Made by a program: the position numbers and the translations under genes
Notes under the pieces: generated by a model
The model's database searches: none
Seen by the model: the letters and a program-made list of their open reading frames with translations, nothing else
What the model was told of the DNA's origin: nothing
In this document: piece by piece, positions 43,717-52,354 of the stretch
Layout of the letters: each line of letters opens with the position of its first letter
Numbering within the stretch: position 1 is the stretch's first letter
Assembly: GCF_001425305.1 (NCBI RefSeq)
Contig: NZ_LMEE01000001.1
Coordinates: 508,646-572,645, forward strand
DNA: 64,000 nucleotides
Reading direction: 5' to 3'
Source of the DNA: Phenylobacterium sp. Root1290
Lineage (GTDB): Bacteria; Pseudomonadota; Alphaproteobacteria; Caulobacterales; Caulobacteraceae

Positions 43717-44115
43717 TCACGCGTCAGCGGAAAGCAGCAGTTCGGTCAAGGCTCGACGGGGATCGAACGGCTTCTCGTGCATGGGCGTGTCGGCGAACCG
43801 CCTGGGCAGCACTTCGCGCGTGTAGCCGGTCATGAAGGCGAACTTGACCCCGCGCTGAAGCAGCAGGTCGGCGATCTCGAAGCTGACGACGCCATTGAGG
43901 TTGATGTCGATCAGCGCCGCGTCGATCGCGCTGGCCTGCAACAGGGCGCGTGCGCGCTCTACATCCGGCGCCGGGCCGACGACGACGACCCCAACCGACT
44001 CGAGCAACTGCGCCGTCTCGTTGGCGACGAGCCAGTCGTCCTCGACCACGAGCACCCGCCGGCCGGCCAGAGCCCCGGCTCCAAGTTGCTGATTTCCCCC
44101 GTCGATTCTGCGCAC
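43717..44115 (-). CDS. Single-domain response regulator
   Basis: 132 residues, receiver domain only: VLVVEDDWLVANE (acidic pocket), phospho-acceptor Asp in AALIDINLNG, the Thr of FMTGYT, and Lys in HEKPFDP. No output domain. Such receivers usually partner HWE kinases and act as phosphate shuttles or sinks in the general stress response. The start codon is GTG with a weak ribosome site, so a slightly shorter start is possible. It follows the Crp-like gene by 45 bp on the same strand. Confidence 0.88.
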   Translation of the reverse strand: MRRIDGGNQQLGAGALAGRRVLVVEDDWLVANETAQLLESVGVVVVGPAPDVERARALLQASAIDAALIDINLNGVVSFEIADLLLQRGVKFAFMTGYTREVLPRRFADTPMHEKPFDPRRALTELLLSADA

Positions 44116-44160
44116 GGCGGGAGGTTTGCCGCGCGCCTAAGGCAGCGGCATTTACCCATG

Positions 44161-44922
44161 TTAAGCGCGCGCGCGCCGCGAGCCGCCCGTGCAGGGCCGC
44201 GCCGGCTTGTAGTCGGCGATGGCGACCAGCGCGTCAGGCTCGCGCAGGTGCGCCTTGCCGCCATGCAGGTCGAGCAGCCGCTCGCGTCGCAACTGCTGCA
44301 GGATCCGGTTGACGTGCACGATGCTCAGCCCGGTGGCGTCGGCCAGGGTCTCCTGGGTCATCGGCATCGGAAAGTGGGTCTCGGTCGCCAGGCCCACCAG
44401 TTTCAGGCGGTCGCGGACTTCCAGCAGCAGGTGGCAGAGACGCTCATAGGCGGTCTGACGGCCCAGCCGCATGATCTGCGACAGCAGATAGGCTTCATCC
44501 AGGCTCGACGAAACATGCATCGCCTCGCGCAGATCGGCCCAGCGCGGGTCGTCGCCCATTATAGCCTTCTGGACCGGACCGGCGTCGACGAACTGCACGG
44601 GCGTCAGCGCGACGACGGTCGACAGCGCCAGCGGATTGGGCCGCAGGCAGACGCCGAGCGCCTCGCCAGGCAGCACGAAGTCGAAGATCTGCCGGCGTCC
44701 GTCCGGCAGCCAGCGGACCTTCGCGGCCCAGCCGCCGACGATGAACCGCGGGCGCACGATCGCATCCCGTTCGCTGACGATCTCGATCCCGACGCCAACA
44801 GTCTGGGCGTCCGAGAGACCGGCGAGCAAAGCTTCCGACTCTTCGTTCAACGAGGAGATCGTCGTCAGCCGCTGAATGGCTACCGCCGCCTTGGGCGAAG
44901 CCTGCTGATGGACGAGGGTCAT
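44161..44922 (-). CDS. Crp/Fnr-family transcriptional regulator
   Basis: 253 residues. A degenerate cyclic-nucleotide-type domain (about 25-130, GWAAKVRWLPDGRRQIFDFVLPGEALGV) and a C-terminal HTH with TQETLADATGLSIVHVNRILQQLRRERLL (about 190-220), the HTH_Crp pattern found in alphaproteobacterial regulators without FNR cysteines. It is two bases after the HWE kinase stop and has GGAGG before its start, so the two are co-transcribed. Effector and targets unknown. Confidence 0.87.
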   Translation of the reverse strand: MTLVHQQASPKAAVAIQRLTTISSLNEESEALLAGLSDAQTVGVGIEIVSERDAIVRPRFIVGGWAAKVRWLPDGRRQIFDFVLPGEALGVCLRPNPLALSTVVALTPVQFVDAGPVQKAIMGDDPRWADLREAMHVSSSLDEAYLLSQIMRLGRQTAYERLCHLLLEVRDRLKLVGLATETHFPMPMTQETLADATGLSIVHVNRILQQLRRERLLDLHGGKAHLREPDALVAIADYKPARPCTGGSRRARA

Positions 44923-44924
44923 TC

Positions 44925-45932
44925 CTAACCTCCGCCCCCCTCGAGCGAAACCTCCAGCTCACAGCGCACGCCGCCCGGCTCAAGCTTGAACGTCGCCTGC
45001 GCGCCGAGTTGGTAGGGCAGCCCCTGCTCAATAAGCTGCCTGCCAAAACCCATGTGTCCTGGATTGGTTGCCACCAGGGGCACCCCGCGCTCGGACCAGC
45101 AGAGCCGCAACTGGCGGCTGCCGTGGCCCCCGCGCAGCTCCCATTCCACGTCCACCATCCCGCTCTGGCCCGAGAGCGCGCCGAACTTCACCGCGTTGAC
45201 CGCAAGCTCATGCAGCGCCAGCGCGATGTACTCCGCGGCCGGGCCGTGGAGCCGCACCATCGGGCCGGCGACGTTCAACTGTTCGTCCTCGACCGCGTAC
45301 TGCAGCAGCTCCTCGCGAACCAGTTCCTCGACCTCGATTCCCTCGTCCACCCGCCGGGCGAGCGCCGACTGCACCCGCGCCAGGGCGTTGAGCCGCCCGT
45401 CGAAGTGAGAGAAATAGCCCTCAAGGTCACTCGAGTTTTCCAGCGTGCGCCGCGCCAGCGAGCGCACCATGGCCATCACGTTCTTCACCCGGTGCTGGAG
45501 CTGCGCGAGCAGCCAGCTGGAGCGCAGTTCCTGGGCTCGGCGGTCGGTTTCGTCGGCGATCACCCCGATCACGCGGATGGCTGCGCCCGATCTGTCGCGC
45601 TCGACGCGGCACCGCTTGACGACGTAGCGCTCCGCCCCGTCGCGCCGGACGTATCGGAACGACGTCCGACAGTCGCTGAGGCCGGTGTCGCTCACCAGCC
45701 GCGATCTCAGGCTTTCGATGTCCGACAGATCCTCGGCATGCACGCCGGCGACCCACTCTCCCCACGGCGTCGTCGCGTCCCGGCCGTAGATCTCCGCCGC
45801 CCGCTCTGAAAAACTCAGCGTCTCGGTCGAAAGATCGAGCGCGAACGTCCCCAGGCCGGCGATGTCCATCGCCAGTTCCAGCCGGACGTCGGCCTCGATC
45901 CGATCGTTGGCGGGTACGCGCTTCTGCAACAT
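44925..45932 (-). CDS. HWE-family histidine kinase with a PAS domain
   Basis: 335 residues. A PAS domain (about 17-130: LAMDIAGLGTFALDLSTETLSFSERAAEIYG, then SFRYVRRDGAERYVVKRC and VIGVIADETDRR) is followed by an HWE core: QLQHRVKNVMAMVRSLARRT (phospho-His), HELAVNAVKFGALS (N-box) and LCWSERG (WxE). It lacks the GxNCRFLQ cysteine motif of LOV photosensors, so it is not a LOV kinase. First gene of the kinase / Crp / response-regulator set on the minus strand. Confidence 0.9.
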   Translation of the reverse strand: MLQKRVPANDRIEADVRLELAMDIAGLGTFALDLSTETLSFSERAAEIYGRDATTPWGEWVAGVHAEDLSDIESLRSRLVSDTGLSDCRTSFRYVRRDGAERYVVKRCRVERDRSGAAIRVIGVIADETDRRAQELRSSWLLAQLQHRVKNVMAMVRSLARRTLENSSDLEGYFSHFDGRLNALARVQSALARRVDEGIEVEELVREELLQYAVEDEQLNVAGPMVRLHGPAAEYIALALHELAVNAVKFGALSGQSGMVDVEWELRGGHGSRQLRLCWSERGVPLVATNPGHMGFGRQLIEQGLPYQLGAQATFKLEPGGVRCELEVSLEGGGG

Positions 45933-46168
45933 GCGGCCTTTCTCACGACACCAGGGGCTTACGACATAGCATTGGCCCGAGCCTGGTGATCATCAACGCA
46001 CAAGGCCGGTCTGCGGCGCCGGGCGAGGCGGTTCAACATGCCATCGCGAGAGGGGCGCTGCGCCCTCATTTGATAATGCGCACGCGCGGGTTACCCCACG
46101 TGAATCTAGGCGCCCGCGCCGCCTTGTGAGTAGCCTCGCGCCGACGACGACCAGCAAGGGAGGACGCC

Positions 46169-47530
46169 GTGGCTCAGTCGCCAAAGGCCTGCATCATCGG
46201 CGCGGGCTGCTCGGGCTTTACGACCGCCAAGCGCCTCAAGGATCACGGCATCCCCTACGACTGCTTCGAGCTGTCCGACGACGTCGGCGGCAACTGGTAC
46301 TATCGCAATCCCAACGGCCTCTCGGCCTGCTACGAGAGCCTCCACATCGACACCTCGAAGTGGCGCCTGGCGTTCGAGGACTATCCGGTTCCGGCCGACT
46401 GGCCAGACTTCCCCCACCACGCGCAGCTGCTGCAGTACTTCCGCGACTACGTCGACCACTTCGGCCTGCGCCCGACCATCACCTTCAACACCGCCGTCGA
46501 ACGCGCGCGCCGCAACGCCGAGGGCCTGTGGGAGGTCCAGCTTTCGACCGGCGAGACTAGGCTCTACGACGTGCTGTTCGTCTGCAACGGCCACCATTGG
46601 AGTCCTCGCGTCCCCGACTATGAGGGCGAGTTCAACGGCGCGGCCTTCCACAGCCACGCCTATCGCGACCCGTTCGACCCGGTCGACATGCGCGGCAAGA
46701 ACATCGTCGTGGTCGGCATGGGCAACTCGGCGATGGACATCGCCTCCGAGCTCGCCCAGCGGCCGATCGCCAAGAACCTCTGGGTGTCGGCGCGCCGCGG
46801 AGTCTGGGTGCTGCCCAAGTACATGAACGGCCGCCCGGCCGACAAATCGGCCATGCCGACCTGGATGCCCCGCAAGCTCGGCCTCTCGCTCGCCCGCGCC
46901 GCGATCAAGAAGTCGATCGGCAGGATGGAGGACTACGGCCTGCCCAAGCCCGACCACGAGCCCCTGGAAGCTCACCCCTCCGTCTCTGGCGAGTTCCTGA
47001 CGCGCGCCGGCTGCGGCGACGTCAAGTTCAAGCCGGCCATCGAGCGCCTCGAGGGCGACCAGGTCCGGTTCGCCGATGGCAGCGTCGAGGACGTCGACGC
47101 CATCATCTTCGCGACCGGCTACGACATGCGCTTCCCGTTCTTCGACGATCCGGCGCTGGTTCCCGACGCCGATCATCGGCTGCCGCTGTTCAAGCGGATG
47201 ATGAACCCGGCGGTGCCCAATCTCTTCTACATGGGCCTGGCGCAGCCGTTGCCGACCCTGGTCAACTTCGCCGAGCAGCAGGCCAAGCTGGCGGCCGCCT
47301 ATCTCAGCGGCCGCTATCTGCCGCCCCCGCCGGCCGAGATGACGCAGACCATCGCGCGCGACGAGGAGGCGCACCTGGGCCAGTACTACCGGTCCAAGCG
47401 CCACACCATCCAGGTCGACTTCGGCGTCTATGTCGCCGACCTGCTGAAGGAAATCGTCCGCGGCGAGGCCCGCGCCAAGGCCGCCGGCTACGCGCCTCCT
47501 GTCCCCGCGCGGGCGGACGCCGCGGCTTAG
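46169..47530 (+). CDS. Flavin-containing monooxygenase
   Basis: 453 residues, GTG start with GGGAGG upstream. FAD site GAGCSG (11-16), the FMO fingerprint FNGAAFHSHAY (Phe155, Gly157, His161, Tyr165), the NADPH site VVGMGNSAMD (about 182-190) and FATGYD near residue 313. It oxygenates a soft nucleophile (N or S) or performs Baeyer-Villiger chemistry. Its 3' end overlaps the convergent dimethylformamidase-like gene by 4 bp. N-oxygenation would suit a locus handling an amine or amide, but membership of that regulon is not shown by an operator. Confidence 0.9.
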   Translation: MAQSPKACIIGAGCSGFTTAKRLKDHGIPYDCFELSDDVGGNWYYRNPNGLSACYESLHIDTSKWRLAFEDYPVPADWPDFPHHAQLLQYFRDYVDHFGLRPTITFNTAVERARRNAEGLWEVQLSTGETRLYDVLFVCNGHHWSPRVPDYEGEFNGAAFHSHAYRDPFDPVDMRGKNIVVVGMGNSAMDIASELAQRPIAKNLWVSARRGVWVLPKYMNGRPADKSAMPTWMPRKLGLSLARAAIKKSIGRMEDYGLPKPDHEPLEAHPSVSGEFLTRAGCGDVKFKPAIERLEGDQVRFADGSVEDVDAIIFATGYDMRFPFFDDPALVPDADHRLPLFKRMMNPAVPNLFYMGLAQPLPTLVNFAEQQAKLAAAYLSGRYLPPPPAEMTQTIARDEEAHLGQYYRSKRHTIQVDFGVYVADLLKEIVRGEARAKAAGYAPPVPARADAAA

Positions 47531-49065
47531 GCGGTCCGCGTCACGCCGAACCGGCGCAGGACGTTGTGGGTGATGGTCGCGACGAACGGGTCCTCGGCCT
47601 TCAGGCCATGCGCCCATTCGGTCGTGCCGGTGTTGAAGACCTCGCCCTCGCCACGCTTGAAGCTGGCCAGGACCGCGTGCCCGCGCAGAACGGCCGCCTG
47701 CGCCTCCGGCCCGGAGTCGCCGAACACCACGTTCGCAATGACATCCAGTTTCTCGGGCGGGATGATCGGGTTGTAGCCCCGGCCGGCCTCCTCGCCGAAC
47801 GCGCAGGGCGCGATGCCGATGATCTCCAGATTGGCCGGCACGCCGACGCTCGGGATCGCCTTGGGCAGCCCGTCCTGGCCGAACTCGAACTTGCAGCCGT
47901 CGCTCTCGTAACCGATCAGCGGCAGGTCCCCGCCCAGGATGTCGCCGTAGAACAGGTCCGAGCCCTCCAGAGCCCAGTGCTTGTCGTCATAGATCGTGAA
48001 GCCGCCCTGCCCGCGCGAAACGCACATCCCCAGGCGGTGATAGCCGGCGAACACGAAGCTCAGGCCCGTCAGCGCCGCTTCAGGCTGCTCGAACGCGGCG
48101 TGTGACCACAGATGCGTGGCGTCCTTGGCCGGCACGTCTTCGGCCTCGAAGCCGCGCCACTTGTGACAGACCAGGGTCTTGCCGTCGTTCTCCCAGCGCA
48201 CCTTCCAGAAACAGGTGTTGCCCGACAGGATCCCGACCTTGCCGCCGGCGTCCACGAAGCGCTCGACCTGCGCCCGCTGTCCCCCTGACCAGTACTCGCT
48301 ATGCCCGACGAAGAACGCCGAGGCATAGTCTTTCAGCAGGTCCGGCTCGGCCTCCAGGTCGTAGTCGGTGAACACGTCGAAGACGTACCCCTCGCGCTCG
48401 GCCCAGTGCAGGAACGCGTGCTCCCACTTGTTCAGGAAGCCGGCGGATCCGTCGTACGGGGACACGCGGTGAGCCGCCATCCAGGCCGGGTCGCTGGCCC
48501 AGGGCCGCTCCTTGAAGCCGCGCTTGCGCATGTTCACCAGGCGCGGCGCATCGGCCGGCGCGGCGGCGATCAACGGCGCGAAGGGACGCTCGGTCGACAG
48601 CACGCCGATGGCCTGATCCATCGCATGGTCGAACGGAACCTGACCGCTCATCAGGCCGGTCACGTTGGAATAGGCGTTCGCCCCGCCCCACCAGTTGTAG
48701 GCATGGTAGGTGTTGGTCGCCAGCACCAGCGCGGCCCTTGAGCCGGCCGCCCCGCGCGGCGGCTTCACGCAGACGAAGTGATGGGTTTCGTCGCCCTGCG
48801 CGTCGGTCAGCTTGATGTCGTAGTAGCCGGAGCGCCAGTCGGCCCCGACGTCCAGCTCCAGCGTCGGCGCCCAGCCGCAGCCGTCGCGGTCGACATTGGC
48901 GGGCACGGGTTGCTCGACCGTCTCCACCCCATCGATGGCCAGGATCAGGTCCTCGGTTCCGCCGATCCGGGTGATCTCCAACCGGCAGGGGCCCTTCGCG
49001 CTCGCATGCAGGGTGAAGCGTTCCAGCGGCCGCACGCTCAGACGATCAGTGTAGCAACCCAGCAT
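47527..49065 (-). CDS. N,N-dimethylformamidase large-subunit-like protein
   Basis: 512 residues from the ATG directly after GGGAGGG. It resembles the large-subunit domain of N,N-dimethylformamidase, which cleaves an unreactive amide using a mononuclear iron held by two Tyr and one Glu. Candidate site segments here are NTYHAYNWWGG (about 118-128) and FVGHSEYWSGGQR (Glu257). An N-terminal beta domain (about 1-100) precedes the core, and no small subunit is visible. The protein is shorter than the characterised enzyme, so the substrate is probably a different amide or formyl compound. It diverges from a TonB receptor gene. Confidence 0.8.
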   Translation of the reverse strand: MLGCYTDRLSVRPLERFTLHASAKGPCRLEITRIGGTEDLILAIDGVETVEQPVPANVDRDGCGWAPTLELDVGADWRSGYYDIKLTDAQGDETHHFVCVKPPRGAAGSRAALVLATNTYHAYNWWGGANAYSNVTGLMSGQVPFDHAMDQAIGVLSTERPFAPLIAAAPADAPRLVNMRKRGFKERPWASDPAWMAAHRVSPYDGSAGFLNKWEHAFLHWAEREGYVFDVFTDYDLEAEPDLLKDYASAFFVGHSEYWSGGQRAQVERFVDAGGKVGILSGNTCFWKVRWENDGKTLVCHKWRGFEAEDVPAKDATHLWSHAAFEQPEAALTGLSFVFAGYHRLGMCVSRGQGGFTIYDDKHWALEGSDLFYGDILGGDLPLIGYESDGCKFEFGQDGLPKAIPSVGVPANLEIIGIAPCAFGEEAGRGYNPIIPPEKLDVIANVVFGDSGPEAQAAVLRGHAVLASFKRGEGEVFNTGTTEWAHGLKAEDPFVATITHNVLRRFGVTRTA

Positions 49066-49220
49066 GTGACACCCTCCCAATGGTCATTTCGTTGTGATAG
49101 TTTTTATTATTGCAGAGGCCATCCGCCTTCGCCAGCCCGAGGCTTGGACCAGCCACATCTGCACGCGGTTTGGACCACTGTCGCCGCCAGAACACGCACC
49201 AGCATAAGCCTTGCGCGCAT

Positions 49221-49246
49221 TTGCAGCGCCCCTCTTGCGCTATGAT
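49221..49246 (+). promoter_or_regulatory. Promoter of the TonB receptor, overlapped by the operator
   Basis: TTGCAGC (49221-49227), 11 bases, then GCTATGAT (49239-49246). This fits the Caulobacter housekeeping form TTGACGS-N10-14-GCTANAWC with mismatches. The operator at 49244 covers its minus-10. Confidence 0.5.
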
Positions 49247-49259
49247 AGCTTTTGCTATC
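49244..49259. promoter_or_regulatory. GATAG-N6-CTATC operator, receptor promoter
   Basis: GATAGCTTTTGCTATC is a perfect dyad (6-bp arms, 4-bp centre), 41 bp before the receptor ATG. The same palindrome occurs at 51613 and 55113. A GATAG half-site (49096-49100, right half degenerate) lies 30 bp before the divergent dimethylformamidase-like gene. Confidence 0.75.
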
Positions 49260-49300
49260 TCAAGGGCTCGCATCGCGTTTGCGACAAGAAGATCACGGGG

Positions 49301-51544
49301 ATGAAGATGAAGAGTTTCTGGTTGATGGGCTGCGCCCTGGCGGCGCTTTCGACGGGCGCGGCGCACGCGCAGGACAGCACGGCGACGGTCGAGGAGATCG
49401 TGGTCACCGCGCAAAAGCGCTCCGAAAATCTCCAGGACGTTCCAGTCGCCCTGACCGCGATCACCGGCTCGGCGCTCGCCAACCAGGGGGTCAACAACGT
49501 CGTCGCCCTGAACAACCTCGCCCCCGGCCTGCGCGTCAGCAGCGGCGACGCCGCGGCCAACCCGAAGATCTTCATCCGCGGCGTCGGCCTCAGCGACTTC
49601 AACCCCAACTCATCCAGCGGCGTCGGCGTCTATGTGGACGGCGTCTATATCGGCTCGCCCCTGGCCCAGATGGCCGGCTTCTTCGACCTGGCTCAGGTCG
49701 AGGTGCTGCGCGGGCCCCAAGGCACGCTCTACGGCCGCAACACCAACGGCGGCGCGATCAACGTCACCACCAAGCGCCCGACCCAGACCTTCACCGCCGA
49801 CGTCGCGGCCGAGTACGCGACCTATGATGCGGTCAATCTGACCGCCGCGGTCGGCGGCCCGATCATTCAGGACAAGCTGGCCTTCCGCGTCGCCGGCCAG
49901 TACGTCGCCGACGACGGCTTCACCTACAACCGCGTCACCGGCAACGACGTCAACGCCACCGACTACTGGGCCGGCCGCGCCCAGCTGCTGTTCACCCCGA
50001 CCGAGGACTTCGAGGTCCTGGCCCAGGTGAACCGCTTCGTAAACCGCGGCGACGCCACCGCGCCCCAGCACCGCGCTCTGTTCCCGGCCACGCCCGACGC
50101 CGCCGGTCCGACCGGCTTCTGCGCCCCGACGCTCTATTCCAGCGGCCTGTGCACCGACCTGCTGGGCTACGCCGACACCGATAACGACCGCTACGCCGGC
50201 GACTACAATCTCGAAGGCAAGGACAAGGTCGACCTGTTCGGCTCCTCGCTGGAAGCCAACTGGGACCTCGGCGCCGTCTCGCTGGTCTCCGTGACGGCCT
50301 ACCAGTGGGCGCACCGCAACGCCCTGGAGAACACCGACTCCAGCCCGCTGCAGATGATCGAGATCAACTACCTCTCGCGCTCGCAGCAGTTCACCCAGGA
50401 ACTGCGCCTGCAGTCCAACGATCCGGCCGCGCGCCTGAAGTGGGTCGCCGGCCTCTACTACATGGACGAGACGATCAAGAACGCCACGCAGCAGGACATC
50501 CTGCGCGACCTGCGTCCGCTGTTCACGACCCCGGACAATCCGACCGGCGTCAGCCTGGAGAACAGCGTCGCGGTGTTCGGCACGCCCTACACCCAGAAGA
50601 CCAAGGGCTATGCGATCTTCGGCCAGGCCGATTACTCGCTCACCGACCGCCTGACGGCGACCCTGGGCCTGCGCTGGTCGGCCGACGACAAGGACTTCGA
50701 CTATCGCAGCACCGCGGAGGGCTCGATCATCCTGCTCGAATCCAAGCAGAGCGAGACCTTCTCCGATTGGTCGGGCCGCCTTGGCCTGCGCTACGAGGTC
50801 AATGACGACGTCAACGTCTACGCCACCTACAGCCGCGGTTATAAGGCGGGCGGCTTCTTCGGCGGCCTGGCGACCACGCCAGAAGAGCTCGAGCCCTACG
50901 ACAACGAGACGCTCGACGCCTACGAAGTCGGCGTGAAGTCCGAGTTGTTCGACCGCCGCGTGCGCCTGAACATGTCGGCCTTCTATTACGACTACCAGAA
51001 CCAGCAGGTCTTCGCCCAAGCCGTGCGCAACGGCCTGACCGTGCTGGTGCTCGACAACGCCGCCAGCTCCAAGGTCTACGGGGCCGAAGCCGACCTGACC
51101 GCGCGTCCGACCGAGAACCTCTCGATCACCGCCGGCCTGTCGCTGCTGAACGCCAAGTACGGCGAGTACGAGTCGGACGGTGACGACTTCACCGACAATC
51201 GCCTGCCCCAGTCGCCGAAAGTCACCTTCAACGCCGCGGTCAACTACACCTTCCCGCTGGCCTCTGGCGCCTCGATCGTGGCCAACGCTGACGCGGCCTA
51301 CTCTTCGAAGATCTACTTCGACAACTCCAACGCCGACCGCCTGTCGCAGGACGGCGTCTGGATCGCCGGCGCTCAGGCCAGCTGGCGCTCGCCCGACACC
51401 TCGATCGAAGCCGGCGTCTTCGCGCGCAACGTCTTCAACGAGGACTACTTCGTGTCGATCTCCAACATCGACAGCCTGGGCCAGGATCTGTTGACCTACA
51501 ACCGCCCCCGCAGCCTCGGGGTCTTCCTGCGCTACCACTACTAG
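49301..51544 (+). CDS. TonB-dependent receptor of the TetR-controlled catabolic locus
   Basis: 747 residues. Signal peptide cleaved after AHAQ. TonB-box-like VEEIVVTAQKRSENLQDVPVAL, plug motif EVLRGPQGTLYGRNTNGGAINV, and a beta barrel ending in a terminal aromatic (FLRYHY). ATG at 49301 or 49307 (the GGGG at 49297-49300 favours the second). It belongs to the large 'QKRxENLQDVP' class that commonly imports organic nutrients rather than siderophores in Caulobacterales and sphingomonads. The operator in its promoter ties it to the adjacent TetR and catabolic enzymes, so it probably imports their substrate. Confidence 0.93.
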   Translation: MKMKSFWLMGCALAALSTGAAHAQDSTATVEEIVVTAQKRSENLQDVPVALTAITGSALANQGVNNVVALNNLAPGLRVSSGDAAANPKIFIRGVGLSDFNPNSSSGVGVYVDGVYIGSPLAQMAGFFDLAQVEVLRGPQGTLYGRNTNGGAINVTTKRPTQTFTADVAAEYATYDAVNLTAAVGGPIIQDKLAFRVAGQYVADDGFTYNRVTGNDVNATDYWAGRAQLLFTPTEDFEVLAQVNRFVNRGDATAPQHRALFPATPDAAGPTGFCAPTLYSSGLCTDLLGYADTDNDRYAGDYNLEGKDKVDLFGSSLEANWDLGAVSLVSVTAYQWAHRNALENTDSSPLQMIEINYLSRSQQFTQELRLQSNDPAARLKWVAGLYYMDETIKNATQQDILRDLRPLFTTPDNPTGVSLENSVAVFGTPYTQKTKGYAIFGQADYSLTDRLTATLGLRWSADDKDFDYRSTAEGSIILLESKQSETFSDWSGRLGLRYEVNDDVNVYATYSRGYKAGGFFGGLATTPEELEPYDNETLDAYEVGVKSELFDRRVRLNMSAFYYDYQNQQVFAQAVRNGLTVLVLDNAASSKVYGAEADLTARPTENLSITAGLSLLNAKYGEYESDGDDFTDNRLPQSPKVTFNAAVNYTFPLASGASIVANADAAYSSKIYFDNSNADRLSQDGVWIAGAQASWRSPDTSIEAGVFARNVFNEDYFVSISNIDSLGQDLLTYNRPRSLGVFLRYHY

Positions 51545-51552
51545 GACCTGCG

Positions 51553-51579
51553 AGCCCTGGCGCCCCGCGCGCCAGGGCT
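51553..51579 (+). terminator. Terminator hairpin after the TonB receptor
   Basis: AGCCCTGGCG pairs perfectly with CGCCAGGGCT (10-bp stem, 7-base loop) starting 9 bp after the receptor stop. No long T-run follows, but position and stability support termination. Confidence 0.7.
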
Positions 51580-51612
51580 TCGCCGCCGTTTCGCCTCGCA
51601 ACCTAGCCCTGC

Positions 51613-51628
51613 TATAGAACTCGCTATC
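51613..51628. promoter_or_regulatory. GATAG-N6-CTATC-like operator, tetR promoter
   Basis: TATAGAACTCGCTATC matches the palindrome with one mismatch (T for the first G), 27 bp before the tetR ATG. Suggests autoregulation at lower affinity. Confidence 0.6.
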
Positions 51629-51655
51629 GTCGATCCGGCGAGATCTTGGAACCCA

Positions 51656-52354
51656 ATGGCGAAACGCGCATCAGCTTCTGCCGCCACTGGCGCGGCCCCC
51701 TCGCTCGACGCCAAGTCCCTGCCCTCGCGGCCGCGTGGCAAGAACACCTATGAGGTGGTGCTGGCGACCGCCGGCGAAGTGCTGGCCGAGGTCGGCTTCG
51801 AGCGGCTGACGACCAACCTGGTCTGCGAGCGCGCGGGTCTGACCCCGCCGGCGCTCTACCGCTACTTCCCGAACAAGTACGCCCTGATCTCCGAACTGGC
51901 CCGCCGGCTCATGGAAGCCCAGGACGAGGCCGTGTTCCAGTGGCTCGACGAGGGCGGCGCGGGAGACGGCTCCCTCAACGAAGCGGTCGCCCAGAACCTG
52001 CGCTTGCAGAAGCGGCTGATCGAAATCACCCGCGGCCAGCCGGGCGGCCTGTGGCTGCTGCGCGCGATCCGCGCCGTGCCGGCCTTCCAGGAAGTGCGTA
52101 CGACCTCGCGCAACACCGTGCTCGAGCGGATGTTCGAGTACCTGCGCCGCGCCTATCCGAACGTCAGCGACGATCATCTGCGCACGGCCATGCGGCTCAC
52201 CGAGCAGATGACCTACGCCGCCGTCGAGATGATCATCGAAGACCCTAGCCTCGACGACGACAAGGTCGCCGAGGAGGTCAGCTGGATGGTCAGCCTATAC
52301 TACCACCAGCTGCCGACGCGCGGCTCCGGCCCGACGCCGTCAGCAGCGCGATAG
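51656..52354 (+). CDS. TetR-family regulator of the catabolic locus
   Basis: 232 residues. A 28-residue basic/Ala-rich N-terminal extension precedes the HTH: NTYEVVLATAGEVLAEVGFERL, then TTNLVCERAGLTPPALYRYFPNKYALISEL (about 55-84). The C-terminal ligand pocket is not identifiable. The palindrome GATAG-N6-CTATC in front of this gene, the receptor and the kinase/aminotransferase pair makes it the likely local repressor of uptake and breakdown. Its 3' end overlaps the convergent MFS gene by 65 bp. Confidence 0.9.
   Translation: MAKRASASAATGAAPSLDAKSLPSRPRGKNTYEVVLATAGEVLAEVGFERLTTNLVCERAGLTPPALYRYFPNKYALISELARRLMEAQDEAVFQWLDEGGAGDGSLNEAVAQNLRLQKRLIEITRGQPGGLWLLRAIRAVPAFQEVRTTSRNTVLERMFEYLRRAYPNVSDDHLRTAMRLTEQMTYAAVEMIIEDPSLDDDKVAEEVSWMVSLYYHQLPTRGSGPTPSAAR

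Noticed and set aside
45933..46168. A GATAG-N6-CTATC operator in front of the flavin monooxygenase
   Set aside because: I looked and found only a lone GATAA in this 236-bp gap, so the monooxygenase is not assigned to the regulon by motif.
49610..51601. Very long open frame (about 660 codons) antisense to the TonB receptor
   Set aside because: It mirrors a clear receptor gene, has the R/G/A/V-rich composition of high-GC shadow frames and shows no motif.
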